Made by a program: the position numbers and the translations under genes. Positions 29,913-40,200 of a DNA stretch of 64,000 nt are shown in pieces. The stretch comes from Polychytrium aggregatum (taxonomy: Eukaryota > Chytridiomycota > Chytridiomycetes > Polychytriales). Below the pieces are notes generated by a model that worked only from the letters and a program-made list of their open reading frames with translations, searched no databases and was not told where the DNA came from. The stretch's first letter is position 1. Each line of letters starts with the position of its first letter. The DNA is taken from assembly GCF_025602895.1 (NCBI RefSeq), contig NW_026516230.1:1-64000 (forward strand), given 5' to 3'.

Positions 29913-30957
29913 CGATCCCGCCGTCAATGCCTGTCTCCAGGCCCTTGAACAACTATCGCTCGAGGACCGCGCCCTGGTCCTCTCCGCCCTGACTGCCCAG
30001 CCGAATCTCCCCACGGTCCCTCCCGGTTTCAAGCGTCCCAAGATCCCGCTCCCCGACGCCTTCACTGGCGAGCGTAAGGCTGCTGTCGTTGACGAGTTTG
30101 TCTTCTCAATGACCGAGTACATTGCCTTCCACAGTCTCGATGACGCCACCGCTGTCGCCACCGTCGCCATGAACCTCAAGGGCAAGGCCAAGACCTGGTG
30201 GCGCCTCTGGTCCCAGGGCAAGCAACTCGACAACCTGACCCCGGCCGCCGTCCTGTCCCTCGTCCGCGACACCTTCCTTCCGTCCACCTCGCTGCGCACC
30301 ACCGAGGATGAGTTCGAAGCACTGCGCCACACCGGCTCCGTCGAGCAGTTCAACTCTCGCTTCCGCGATCTCCTCCTCGAGCTGCCCCACTTCAGCAACA
30401 ACCGCCAGAACCTGCAGCGCTACCTCACCAAGCTCAAGCACAGGGTGCGCATCGAAGTCGAATGGAAGCTTGACTCCAACACAGCCACCCTCGAAGATGC
30501 CATGGCCCTCGCCGAGCGATACGAGTCCATTATGGGTCAATCGCAACCCCTGATGCAGCAGCCCGCTCGCACTCAGTTCCGCGATCAACCCTTCCGCGAG
30601 CTCCAGTTCCAGCGACCTCCTCTCTTCCGCGCTCCACCTGGTCAGCCGCAGTTCCGCCCAATGGTCCGTCCTCCTCGTCCCGCCTTCCAGCCGACCCAGC
30701 CTCCCGCACGTGACCCCAACGCCATGGACCTCGACAACGTCGACATGCGCCCGATCAAGAAGCTCACCGACCGCGAGAAGGAGTACCTCCGCCGTAACGG
30801 AGGCTGCTTCCGCTGCCGCAAGTTCGGCCACATCGCCTCGCAGTGTCCCTTGAACCAGCCCCGCATCAACGCCATCGTCGAGACCGCCGACCAGGCCACC
30901 TTCTACGAAGATCAGGGAAACGACGAGGCGGCAACCCCTGGATACTACGACCTCTGA
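29899..30957 (+). CDS. gag: A5 Gag, 352 aa
   Basis: Structural protein that assembles the cytoplasmic particle and binds element RNA. Residues ~45-215 form the predicted helical capsid region (PLPDAFTGE, then TWWRLW near 99-104). A linker rich in Pro, Arg and Gln follows at ~215-275, then one CCHC knuckle (C303, C306, H311, C316). The start is the ATG formed across the LTR and primer-site junction; no other ATG gives the conserved frame, and the next upstream stop is close. The 3' end overlaps pol by 115 nt in the other frame and contains the slippery site. No signal peptide or membrane segment was seen. Confidence 0.96.
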   Translation: MVASDDPAVNACLQALEQLSLEDRALVLSALTAQPNLPTVPPGFKRPKIPLPDAFTGERKAAVVDEFVFSMTEYIAFHSLDDATAVATVAMNLKGKAKTWWRLWSQGKQLDNLTPAAVLSLVRDTFLPSTSLRTTEDEFEALRHTGSVEQFNSRFRDLLLELPHFSNNRQNLQRYLTKLKHRVRIEVEWKLDSNTATLEDAMALAERYESIMGQSQPLMQQPARTQFRDQPFRELQFQRPPLFRAPPGQPQFRPMVRPPRPAFQPTQPPARDPNAMDLDNVDMRPIKKLTDREKEYLRRNGGCFRCRKFGHIASQCPLNQPRINAIVETADQATFYEDQGNDEAATPGYYDL

Positions 30958-33900
30958 AGGACCCGGCGAGTTGCCGCCATCCGACTCCGACCCCCGACGC
31001 TGAACTATTGACTCTCGCCACCGGACCTCACCTGATCAACTCTCTCATCGACGAACCCCACCGCATTGCCGCCAACCACGGCAAGGGACTGCTTGTGATC
31101 GACGCCACCCTCAACGGCTCCCCGATCACCGTCCTCATCGACCCTGGTGCGACCAACTCGCACATCTCCGAGACCCTCGCCTCGACCCTCGACCTTCGAA
31201 CCAAGACCACCGCCAACGCCGTCACGATGCCCAACGGCAAGTCCTTCCCGTCCTCCGTCACCGATCCCGTCGACCTCACCATCCACGACTACCACGCCCG
31301 CATCAACCTCTTCACCGCGCCACTCACCTGGGACGTTATCCTCGGCAAGAACTGGCTCGACCAGACCAACCCCGAGATCGACTGGCCCTCCAACCGAATC
31401 AAGTTCTCGATCGACGGGAAGCACCACACTTGGACGGCATCGCGACCCGACACCGGAATGCCACTCACGACCCTCGAACTCCGATCCCAGTACCACATGT
31501 CGACCCAGCAGATCAACGCACTGGCTTCGACTCCCGGCGCCGTGTATGTTTGTACTCTGAGCAGTGACTTGAATACAGTTGCTGTTGAACCCTACGACCC
31601 CGTTGCCCAACTTGCCCGTGTCCTCGAACCACTGACCCCCGAACACCGATCCATCATCGCAAAGTACCGCGATGCCTTCAACGAACTCAAGGAACTCCCG
31701 CCTCACCGACCCGGCATCGACATGAACATCCGACTCGACGACTCTGCCAAGCCAACCTGGTCGTCGCTCTACCAAATGTCGGCCGAAGAACTCGCTCGTC
31801 TCAAAGACGAACTCGACCGATTGCTCCGGATCGGCCACATCCGCAAGTCCGTCTCGCCCTTCGGCGCACCGATCTTCTGGGTCAAGCAGGGCGACAAGTT
31901 CCGACTCGTCTTTGACTTCCGCGCCCTCAACAAGATCACCGTCAAGGACCGCACCGCGCTGCCCAACATGCGCGAGATCATCGACCGCCTGTCCAAGTGC
32001 CGTGTCTTCTCCAAGCTCGACTTGCAACGCGGATTCCACCAGATCCGCATTGCCGACGCCGACACCCCCAAGACGGCCTTCAGGACCAAGTACGGCCACT
32101 TTGAGTGGCTTGTGATGCCCTTCGGCCTCGCCAACAGTCCCTCCGTGTTCCAAGCCGCGATGAACGACATCTTCCGCGAGTTCATCGACGACTTTGTGTT
32201 CGTCTACATCGACGACATCCTGATCGCATCCGAGGACGAGGACCAGCACATCCGCCACATCGAACTGGTCCTCGACAAGATCCACCGACACGGCTTCAAG
32301 ATCCGACCCGAGAAGTGTTCGTTCTTCAACTCGACCGTCACCTATCTCGGCTTCATCATCGGCGAAGGACGCATCCAAGTGCATCCCTCGCGCATCGACG
32401 CCATCAAGAACTACCCGCGACCAACGACCGAACACGAACTCCGCAGCTTCCTCGGCTTGACCAACACCATCATGAGCTTTGTCCCTGGCTACGCTGCCCT
32501 CGCCGGTCCACTCTCGACTCTGATCACCACCCGCTCCGCCAACTCGACCAAGTCCGTCGTCTGGGACGACAACGCCATCGCCGCCTTCGAGCAGCTCAAG
32601 TTGCTCTCGCCTCAGTCGCTGCACATGGTCAACCCGGACAAGGACATTCACCTCTTCACCGACTGGTCCGAGTCAAGCGCATCGATTGGTGGATGGATCG
32701 GGCAGGACATGGACGGATCCGGCACGGTGCGCCCCATCGCTTTCAACTCGCAGAAACTGCACGGATCCGAACTCAACTACTCGCCCTACAACGGCGAGCT
32801 GCTGTCGATCACCCGCCACCTCGACAAGTTCAAGAACTACCTCGTCGGCCGCAAAGTCTTCCTCCACACCGACCAGAAGGCGCTCAAGCACATCCTCGAC
32901 TCCAAGACCCTCAACAAGCGCCAACAGCGAGCCATCGACACGATGCTGGACTTTGACCTCGAGATCCAGTGGATCCCCGGCTCGTGGAACAAGGTCGCCG
33001 ACGTGCTCTCGCGCACACCGACAGCCATCTCCAAGGCCGTCCAAGTCTCGATCATCAACGCGATTGTCAACCTCGGACCCTCGCCCGACGATCTCTTGGA
33101 CACCATCCGCACTCAGTACAGCTCCGACCCGATCCTGTCAGCACTGATCTCGGTCCTCCGCGACAACTCGACCGACGGACTCAAGCCGTGGATGAAGGCA
33201 CAGCTGCACCGCTTCTCACTTCGACACGGGATTCTCTACTTCGACTCGACCCGCATCTGCATCCCCGGCAAGGACCTCCGCATCTCGATCATCAAGGACC
33301 ACCACGACTCTGTCTGTGCAGCTCACCCCGGCACCAACACGCTCTACAAGGCCATCTCGACACACTACTACTGGCCCGCCATGTCCAAGGACATTGCCGA
33401 GTGGGTCTCGCACTGCGACATCTGCCAGCGAGCCAAGATCCGACGACAACAAGCATACGATCACTTCTCCCGGATCCCTGTGGCCACCCGCAAGATGGAC
33501 ACTGTCGCCCTCGACTTCATCCTCGGACTCCCGCCTGTCACGGACTCACTCTCGGGACGCACCTTCAACTCGATCACGATCTTTGTCGACTCCCTCACCA
33601 AGTACGTCGTCCTGGTTCCTGGCAACAAGACCGACTCGGCCGAAGACGTCGCCCGCCAGTACTTCCGCGATGTCTTTGTGCACTTTGGACTCGCCGGCAC
33701 TTTCATCTCGGATCACGACACACGCTTCCGGTCGGCCTTCTGGACAGGACTTAACACTCTGCTCAAGACCGAACTCCGGATCGCCTTTGCCCACCACCAC
33801 GAGGCCGCCGGACAAGTCGAACGCTTTGTGGCAACCGTCGCCGAGGCCATCCGCTGTTCGACTCTGGCCCTCGGCTCCCGCTGGATCGATCAAGTGCCAT

Positions 33901-34652
33901 ACATCCAGTTCGCGCTCAACTCACACAGCTCAGCTTCGACTGGACATTCGCCCTTCTTCCTGATGCACGGTCAGCATCCTCGCACTCCTGCCAACACCGA
34001 CATCATCGCCGAGTCCAACCCTGCAGCACAGTCGATCGAGGAGATGCAAGCGACTCTGGACTTGGTCTCGGACAACATCGGCAAGGCCCAGGACCGGGCC
34101 CTGTACTACGCCAACCGACATCGACGCGATATCAGCTACGACATTGGCGACCAAGTCCTGATCGACACGACCGCGTATCACTTCAGCACGGACGACGTCA
34201 CACCCTCCAAGATGCGGATGCCGTACTTGGGACCCTTCAAGATCATCGAGAAGATCGGAACGACTGGATATCGACTTCGACTCCCGAGGACCCTCCGATT
34301 TACAACCGAACTCCCCGCTTCCGCCCTCGTCCCCTACAACACACCATCGACCGACCAACTTGTGTTTGATGAACCCGGACCCAACCACAACGACGAATCA
34401 GTGTTCGAAGCGATCATTGGACACAGGATCAACCGACGACGTCGACTTCCTGGATATCGACACGAGTTCTTGCTCCGCTGGCAGGGATACGACCCATCTT
34501 ACGACTCGTGGGCACCACTGGCCGAACTCTTGGATGGAGGACTCGCAGATATCCACGACTTCCTCAGCCGCAACCGCAACCTTCCGGAAATGGACACACT
34601 GATCGACCTTTGCCAAGCACAAGTGCAACGCAACTCGGGATCGAAAAATTGA
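30843..34652 (+). CDS. pol: A5 Pol polyprotein: PR, RT, RNase H, IN, chromodomain (1269 aa)
   Basis: Enzymes for replication and integration, made as Gag-Pol. Protease: IDPGATNSH, catalytic D100 (the usual D-S/T-G-A is D-P-G-A here). RT: residues ~305-500, palm Asp D393 (FSKLDL) and YIDD 455-458. RNase H: D607, E652, D677. Integrase: HHCC finger with C858 and C861, core D891, D957, E993 with exactly 35 residues between the last two, GPY/F-type module ~1128-1140 (YLGPFKI). Chromodomain ~1187-1245 (FLLRWQGYDPSYDSW), expected to direct integration to modified chromatin. The frame has no ATG at its beginning; translation enters by -1 slippage at 30915-30921. The domain order RT-RNase H-IN plus chromodomain places it in Ty3/Gypsy chromoviruses. 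Confidence 0.97.
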   Translation: MSLEPAPHQRHRRDRRPGHLLRRSGKRRGGNPWILRPLKDPASCRHPTPTPDAELLTLATGPHLINSLIDEPHRIAANHGKGLLVIDATLNGSPITVLIDPGATNSHISETLASTLDLRTKTTANAVTMPNGKSFPSSVTDPVDLTIHDYHARINLFTAPLTWDVILGKNWLDQTNPEIDWPSNRIKFSIDGKHHTWTASRPDTGMPLTTLELRSQYHMSTQQINALASTPGAVYVCTLSSDLNTVAVEPYDPVAQLARVLEPLTPEHRSIIAKYRDAFNELKELPPHRPGIDMNIRLDDSAKPTWSSLYQMSAEELARLKDELDRLLRIGHIRKSVSPFGAPIFWVKQGDKFRLVFDFRALNKITVKDRTALPNMREIIDRLSKCRVFSKLDLQRGFHQIRIADADTPKTAFRTKYGHFEWLVMPFGLANSPSVFQAAMNDIFREFIDDFVFVYIDDILIASEDEDQHIRHIELVLDKIHRHGFKIRPEKCSFFNSTVTYLGFIIGEGRIQVHPSRIDAIKNYPRPTTEHELRSFLGLTNTIMSFVPGYAALAGPLSTLITTRSANSTKSVVWDDNAIAAFEQLKLLSPQSLHMVNPDKDIHLFTDWSESSASIGGWIGQDMDGSGTVRPIAFNSQKLHGSELNYSPYNGELLSITRHLDKFKNYLVGRKVFLHTDQKALKHILDSKTLNKRQQRAIDTMLDFDLEIQWIPGSWNKVADVLSRTPTAISKAVQVSIINAIVNLGPSPDDLLDTIRTQYSSDPILSALISVLRDNSTDGLKPWMKAQLHRFSLRHGILYFDSTRICIPGKDLRISIIKDHHDSVCAAHPGTNTLYKAISTHYYWPAMSKDIAEWVSHCDICQRAKIRRQQAYDHFSRIPVATRKMDTVALDFILGLPPVTDSLSGRTFNSITIFVDSLTKYVVLVPGNKTDSAEDVARQYFRDVFVHFGLAGTFISDHDTRFRSAFWTGLNTLLKTELRIAFAHHHEAAGQVERFVATVAEAIRCSTLALGSRWIDQVPYIQFALNSHSSASTGHSPFFLMHGQHPRTPANTDIIAESNPAAQSIEEMQATLDLVSDNIGKAQDRALYYANRHRRDISYDIGDQVLIDTTAYHFSTDDVTPSKMRMPYLGPFKIIEKIGTTGYRLRLPRTLRFTTELPASALVPYNTPSTDQLVFDEPGPNHNDESVFEAIIGHRINRRRRLPGYRHEFLLRWQGYDPSYDSWAPLAELLDGGLADIHDFLSRNRNLPEMDTLIDLCQAQVQRNSGSKN
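30915..30978 (+). promoter_or_regulatory. -1 programmed ribosomal frameshift element of A5
   Basis: Slippery heptamer G GGA AAC (30915-30921) in the gag frame, 5-nt spacer, then a perfect 9-bp stem GGCGGCAAC (30927-30935) with GTTGCCGCC (30970-30978). The gag stop TGA (30955-30957) lies in the loop. Slipping back one base gives GGG AAA and then the pol frame. Present unchanged in A1-A4 and A6. Confidence 0.85.
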
Positions 34653-34678
34653 TGGTTTGACTTGAGCACAATTTTTCT

Positions 34679-34686
34679 GGGGGGGA
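34679..34686 (+). other. Polypurine tract of A5
   Basis: GGGGGGGA immediately before the 3' LTR, preceded by a T-run (ATTTTTCT); the usual plus-strand primer position. 26 nt lie between the pol stop and the tract. Confidence 0.8.
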
Positions 34687-35152
34687 TGTCACAGATCGCT
34701 CTGCCCGCCTAGCTGCACCGTCGCACTTGTGTCACTGTTTGCGTCGCACACTTTCCTTTTCCTTTGTCCTGTGACGCCTTTCCTTTTTCCTTGCTCTCAT
34801 GTTGCACACGCCGCTCTGTTTTCCCTGCATTTGTCATCGACCATGCATTAGTCAGACGCTGTGTCACCCGCATTTGTCAGCCACCGAGCATTTGTCAGAC
34901 TTTCACATGTTTCTCCGGTTAGCCGTTGCTGCCTGGCTGCTGTCCCGCCGCCTCCGCTGCTTCGCCCCCGCTGCGGCAGGCTTCGCCTCCGGGACCGCCA
35001 GACAGATAAATAGCCCGCCTTCACCCGCTCATGTTTCTGGTCATCACCTTCGACCCCAGACACACTTGACTCTAGATCCTAGCCTCGCTAAGATCAATAA
35101 AACCCTTCTCTATCTTTTTCTTTTGATCTCCTCTTGATCCCGTGATCTGACA
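34687..35152 (+). repeat. LTR of family A (a9), 3' LTR of A5
   Basis: 466 bp, same sequence as a8 by eye; outer flank GACGA (35153-35157). Confidence 0.96.
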
Positions 35153-36257
35153 GACGACCAAGTTGGACCACGATGCAATCGCTGTCTTTGTCGACAGGTT
35201 CAGCAAGATGGCACACTTTGTGCCGTGCCAGACGACATGCTCCGCGCCTGACCTTGCACTGCTGTTCTTCAAGCATGTGTTCAAGCACCACGGCCTCCCA
35301 AAGTCCATCGTCAGTGATCGAGACCCCCGATTCACCTCCTTGTTTTGGACAAGTCTGTTCGACCATCTCGGCACCAAGCTGAACATGTCAACCTCGCACC
35401 ACCAACAAACGGATGGACAGTCCGAGCGGACGATCCGCACCCTCGAGCAATACCTGAGGACATACGCCTCGACCAGCCAAGACGACTGGGACATACAGCT
35501 GAGTCATGCAGAGTTTGCATACAACACCGCCAAGTCGAGCACAACTGGCTTGAGCCCCTTTGAGGCGCTCTACGGATTCCAGCCTGATGTTCCCACCTCC
35601 TTGACACTGACCGAGTCCACGGCTGGATTGCCTCCCAAACCAAGTGCCTTTGTCAAAGATCATCAAGTCCGACACAAGATGATCGCCGACGCGCTCACGG
35701 ATGCGCAACAAGTGATGGCGAAGTACTACGACCGCCGACACCAGGATGTCTCCTTTGAAGTTGGAGACCTTGTCTACCTGGACGCCGACAACATCAAGGT
35801 CCCCGAAGCCCAGTCAAAGAAGTTGTTGCCCAAGTACCGAGGACCGTTCAAGATAGCGGCCCGACCCAGTCCCCTCAACTACCTGTTGGACTTGCCACCT
35901 GGAAGCAAGCTCCATCCTGTCTTCCATGTGTCCAAGCTGCGTCGCCACACGACCCGCAGTCCAGCACAGTTCCCCGACGCCGACGAAGGTGTCCCGGACG
36001 ACGCACCACTGGAAGACGACCTCGGACAATACTATACTCAAGAATATGAAGTCGAAAGGATCGTGAGGCACAAGAAAGTGGCTGATGGGTCACTTCGGTT
36101 TTATGTCAAGTGGGTTGGTTACCCACACTCGGGCAACACATGGCAAACACTGGAGGACTTGTCCCATGCACCCGAGGAGCTGAGTAAATACGGTAAACAC
36201 CTCGAGGAGCCCCAAATAAAGAGCACACGCAGGGCTCCTCGCAGGAAGCCTTCTTAA
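35153..36257 (+). pseudogene. pol: B3 pol, piece 3 (residues ~943-1310: integrase core and chromodomain)
   Basis: Resumes B3 pol after A5 with the repeated GACGA. Contains the second and third catalytic residues (IVSDRDPRF and QTDGQSER), the YRGPFKI module and the chromodomain ([15 protein letters not shown]). Open to the normal family B stop, with the LTR 9 nt downstream. Confidence 0.93.
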
Positions 36258-36266
36258 GTGTGGGAG

Positions 36267-36575
36267 TGTAGGAGATGGTATCTCCGACGCTGTGCTGCGC
36301 GTACTGCGCGTACTGCGCGGCGCAGTGGGTCGTGACCTGTGCTGCGCTTTGCGTTTTCACGCACCGCAGGCAGGCCACCGCAGGGTATACCTGCGGGTTG
36401 CCCCCGTTCCCCCCGTTTGTCTGGAGTTCGGTTTTATCGTGAATAAACGTAAGTGCTCCCCGAGCTCACCCGTCCGCTAGAGTAGCCTAGCACCGCCCTG
36501 TTCTGCCCCGTCCTGTCTTGTCTTGTACCCCCTCCCTCCCCGTCTTGCCCCAACGTCCCAGTAGTGGACGTTACA
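36267..36575 (+). repeat. LTR of family B (b2), first of a doubled pair
   Basis: 309 bp, flanked on both sides by GGGAG (36262-36266 and 36576-36580). The second copy is also the natural end of the polypurine tract. Either a solo LTR inserted exactly at the inner edge of LTR b3 with a 5-bp duplication, or a product of aberrant reverse transcription or recombination. Confidence 0.9.
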
Positions 36576-36580
36576 GGGAG

Positions 36581-36889
36581 TGTAGGAGATGGTATCTCCG
36601 ACGCTGTGCTGCGCGTACTGCGCGTACTGCGCGGCGCAGTGGGTCGTGACCTGTGCTGCGCTTTGCGTTTTCACGCACCGCAGGCAGGCCACCGCAGGGT
36701 ATACCTGCGGGTTGCCCCCGTTCCCCCCGTTTGTCTGGAGTTCGGTTTTATCGTGAATAAACGTAAGTGCTCCCCGAGCTCACCCGTCCGCTAGAGTAGC
36801 CTAGCACCGCCCTGTTCTGCCCCGTCCTGTCTTGTCTTGTACCCCCTCCCTCCCCGTCTTGCCCCAACGTCCCAGTAGTGGACGTTACA
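36581..36889 (+). repeat. LTR of family B (b3), second of the pair; outer edge abuts B2 gag
   Basis: 309 bp, same sequence as b2 by eye. Its right flank TGATG is inside the B2 gag codons for V162-M163, so it marks the right-hand end of an insertion into B2. It is most simply the 3' LTR of B3. Confidence 0.9.
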
Positions 36890-37227
36890 TGATGATGGAC
36901 GTTGCCGAGAACCTCGACAACGTCCAGTACCATGGCCGCCAGTTCTACCCGCAGCTGGCAGGCGGCCATCGGTCTCATCACGTCCCAGCCCGTCCGCCTC
37001 GCCCGGCCCCGCCCGCAAGACCCATGCCTGAGCCCATGGACGTTGACGTCAACGCCATGGAGGCTCGTGGCCCTCCCCGCTCCCGGTTCCAGCAAGCTGC
37101 CACTGTCTCCCCCAAGGACAGACAGAAGCAGGAGGACCTCCGCCATGGTTCCTGCTTCTTCTGTCACCGACCGGGACACCAGGCCAAGGAGTGCCCCATG
37201 AAGTCGGGAAACGGCCGACCCTACTAG
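36890..37227 (+). pseudogene. gag: B2 gag, C-terminal piece (residues 163-273)
   Basis: Begins inside the codon for V162 at the LTR junction and runs to the normal TAG (37225-37227). It keeps the acidic-to-basic linker and the CCHC knuckle (residues C250, C253, H258, C263 of the full protein). Without its N-terminal capsid half it cannot be a normal gag. Confidence 0.92.
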
Positions 37228-40200
37228 GTGGCTCTGGAGCCCTAGTAGGAGACCAACGCCGTGGATTGCTCAATGCAGTCCACGCGTCTCCAGAGGAAGT
37301 TCACCTCGCCCCCTCCCCCGAAGGAGAAACAAACCAAGTGTTGTGCGTCGTGCGAGAGGTGCATGGTGGCGCAAGCCGCCTGCCTCTCCACGAACGTGAA
37401 GAGAAAACCAAAATTGAAAACCAAAACAAAAAAGAAAATCAAGAACCCTTGAGGGACAGGACCGCCTGTGCCCTCACCCCTGTCAAGTCGTGTGTGTCGG
37501 ATGCTTCCGACATGTGTCCGCAAGCCGTGGACGTCGTGTGCAATGGCGTGCTGACGCCGCAGGCCCCCGCAATGGCCGAACCCTATCCAAAATGTCCGAG
37601 TGGCCGTGATGAAGCCAACCAAGACCAAGTGTCGCCCGTTCCCCCAAGTCAAGTCATGGTGCAGGAGGCTGTGCAGGAGGACCATGAAGAGTCCCTGCTG
37701 TACCTCCCTGCCACCGTCCAAGGTCACACCGTCCGAATGATGGTGGACTCTGGAGCAAGCTGCAACTTTGTCAGCAGACGCTTGCTCCAGGAGCTCAACA
37801 TACATGCAACCAAGAAGAAGTCGCCGATGAGTGTGGCGCTTGCAGACGATCGTGTGCAGCAGTGCACACACCAAGTGGTCCTGCGAGTGGCCCTCCATCC
37901 CAAGTACCATCCTGTCCTGTTGTTCCAAGTGATCGACACCAAGTTCGATGCCATCCTCGGCATGAGCTGGCTTGCTCGTGCCGAGCCGACTCCAGTCGTC
38001 GACTGGAAAGGCCGCACTGTCCGTGTTGGCCCTGACATTGTCCTGCAGGGCATGGCCTCACCCAACATGCCACCTCTCCTCTCAGCCATGCAATTCAAGA
38101 GGCTGATCAAGAAGGACACGTCGTTCCTCTGTGTCGTGCGTGAGGTCGACGACACCGACCAAGCCGGTCCCGGTCCCCCGCCTGTGGTGACCAAGCTGCT
38201 CGACGAGTACAAGGACGTATTCCCCGACCAGTTGCCACAATGCCTGCCACCCCAACGCACCGTCGATCATCGCATCGACATCGAACCAGGCTCGTCGCCT
38301 CCGTCAAGACCGACGTACCAACTGTCGCTGACGGAGATGGACGAACTCAAGCGCCAGTTGGATGACCTCCTCGCCCATGGGTTCATCCGCCCGAGCCAGT
38401 CACCGTATGGTGCACCAGTGCTCTTTGTCAAGAAGAAAGAAGGTGATCTCAGGATGTGCGTCGACTATCGCGCACTAAACAAACAGACCATCAAGAACAC
38501 CTACCCGTTGCCCAGGATCGACGAGTTGATGGATCGTCTGAGTGGAGCAAAGGTCTTTAGCAAGATAGACCTCCGCTCAGGCTACCATCAGATCCGCATC
38601 CACGAGGATGATGTCCACAAGACCGCCTTCAGGACTCGCTACGGACTGTACGAGTTCCTAGTGCTGCCGTTCGGATTGACGAACGCACCTGCCACGTTCA
38701 TGCAGCTGATGAACGATGTGTTCCGCCAAGAGCTCGACAACTCTGTCATCGTGTACCTGGATGATATCCTTGTGTACAGCAAGGATGAAGCGACCCATGA
38801 AGGTCATGTCGCCCGCGTGCTGGCCAAGCTACGCGAGCACAAGTTGTATGCCAAACTGTCCAAGTGTGAGTTCTTCAAGAATCAAGTCCCGTTCCTGGGA
38901 CACGTTGTCTCAGGAAGAGGAATCGAAGTCGACCCCGCCAAGGTCAAGTCTGTGGTCGAGTGGCCGCCGCTCGCATGCGTCTCTGACGTGCAGTCGTTTC
39001 TCGGTCTCGTCAACTACTACCGCCGATTCATCCCCGATCTGGCGCGCACTGCCGGTCCACTCACAGACCTACTCCGCAAAGAGTGCCCCTTCGTGTGGGA
39101 CCACCCACAACGCCAAGCGTTCGAGACCCTCAAGCACGCCTTGACGAACGCTCCTGTCCTCGCTGTGTTCGACCCGAACACGGATGTCTCCGTGCACACC
39201 GACGCCTCCGACTTTGCGGTGGGAGCTGTTTTGATGCAGGAGGGAAGGCCCGTTGCCTTCGAGTCGCGCAAACTGTCCCAACACGAGATCAACTATCCCG
39301 TGCACGAGAAGGAGCAGCTTGCGATCATCTACGCGCTGCAGAAGTTCCGAGTGTACCTCCACGGTACCGCCAAGCCCTTCAAGATTGTGACGGACCACCA
39401 GTCACTGCGTTACCTCGACACCAAGAAGAACCTGAGCCGACGCCAAGCGCGATGGATGGAGTTCCTCGCCGAGTACAACTACGAGGTTGTATACCAGAAA
39501 GGCAAACTCAATGTGGTGCCTGACGCACTGTCCCGACGCCCCGACTACCAATTGGCGTCACTGTACGAGTCGACTGTCAGTGTCGACAACACGATGCTGG
39601 ATGTTGTCCGAGACAACATCGCCAACGACAAACAGTTCGGAGAACTGTTCCGAAAGGTGTCTAAGCTCCCCAAGGACGACGAATCATCCGAGTACACAGT
39701 GCGTGATGGCCTGCTCCTCCTGAAGAAGGACAGCCGTGTCTGTGTGCCGGACATTCCGTCGTTGAAGACCAAGTTGCTCCAAGAGGTCCACGACTCGCCC
39801 CTCGCTGGACACTTTGGAGTCGAGAAGACATACGACCGACTGGCCAAAGTCGCATACTGGCCTGGAATGAAGCGCACCGTCGAGAAGTACATCGAGTCCT
39901 GCCATACCTGCAAGATGGTCAAGTCACGCACGACCCGAGAGCAAGGATTGCTGCAACCCCTGCCTGTTCCCGACCGCCCCTGGACCAGCATGTCCATGGA
40001 TCTCATCACGCATCTACCGACGACCAAGTTGGACCACGATGCAATCGCTGTCTTTGTCGACAGGTTCAGCAAGATGGCACACTTTGTGCCGTGCCAGACG
40101 ACATGCTCCGCGCCTGACCTTGCACTGCTGTTCTTCAAGCATGTGTTCAAGCACCACGGCCTCCCAAAGTCCATCGTCAGTGATCGAGACCCCCGATTCA

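Larger units (their letters stand above)
29434..35152 (+). mobile_element. A5: complete family A element inserted in B3 pol (reference copy)
   Basis: 5719 bp, LTRs a8 and a9 identical by eye, intact gag and pol, duplication GACGA at 29429-29433 and 35153-35157. It is the only family A element on the plus strand in the window. Subfamily I. One private change, G873D (AYDHF), lies between the integrase zinc finger and core. Candidate autonomous copy. Confidence 0.97.
15959..36889 (+). mobile_element. B3: family B element broken into three pieces by A3 and A5, left half missing
   Basis: The plus-strand pieces 15959-17878, 29322-29433 and 35153-36257 join exactly into pol residues 269-1310 once A3 (duplication AAGAT) and A5 (duplication GACGA) are removed, followed by the LTR. 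The 5' LTR, gag, protease and first 268 pol residues are absent: LTR a3 replaces them. The right edge abuts the middle of B2 gag with flank TGATG, so B3 appears to have been inserted in B2. Confidence 0.88.

Noticed and set aside
35153-36257. A separate short integrase-chromodomain gene
   Set aside because: The GACGA duplication and exact continuation of codon phase show that it is the last piece of B3 pol.
36581-36889. LTR b3 as the 5' LTR of B2
   Set aside because: It is followed by the middle of gag (V162), not by the primer site and leader that follow every family B 5' LTR.
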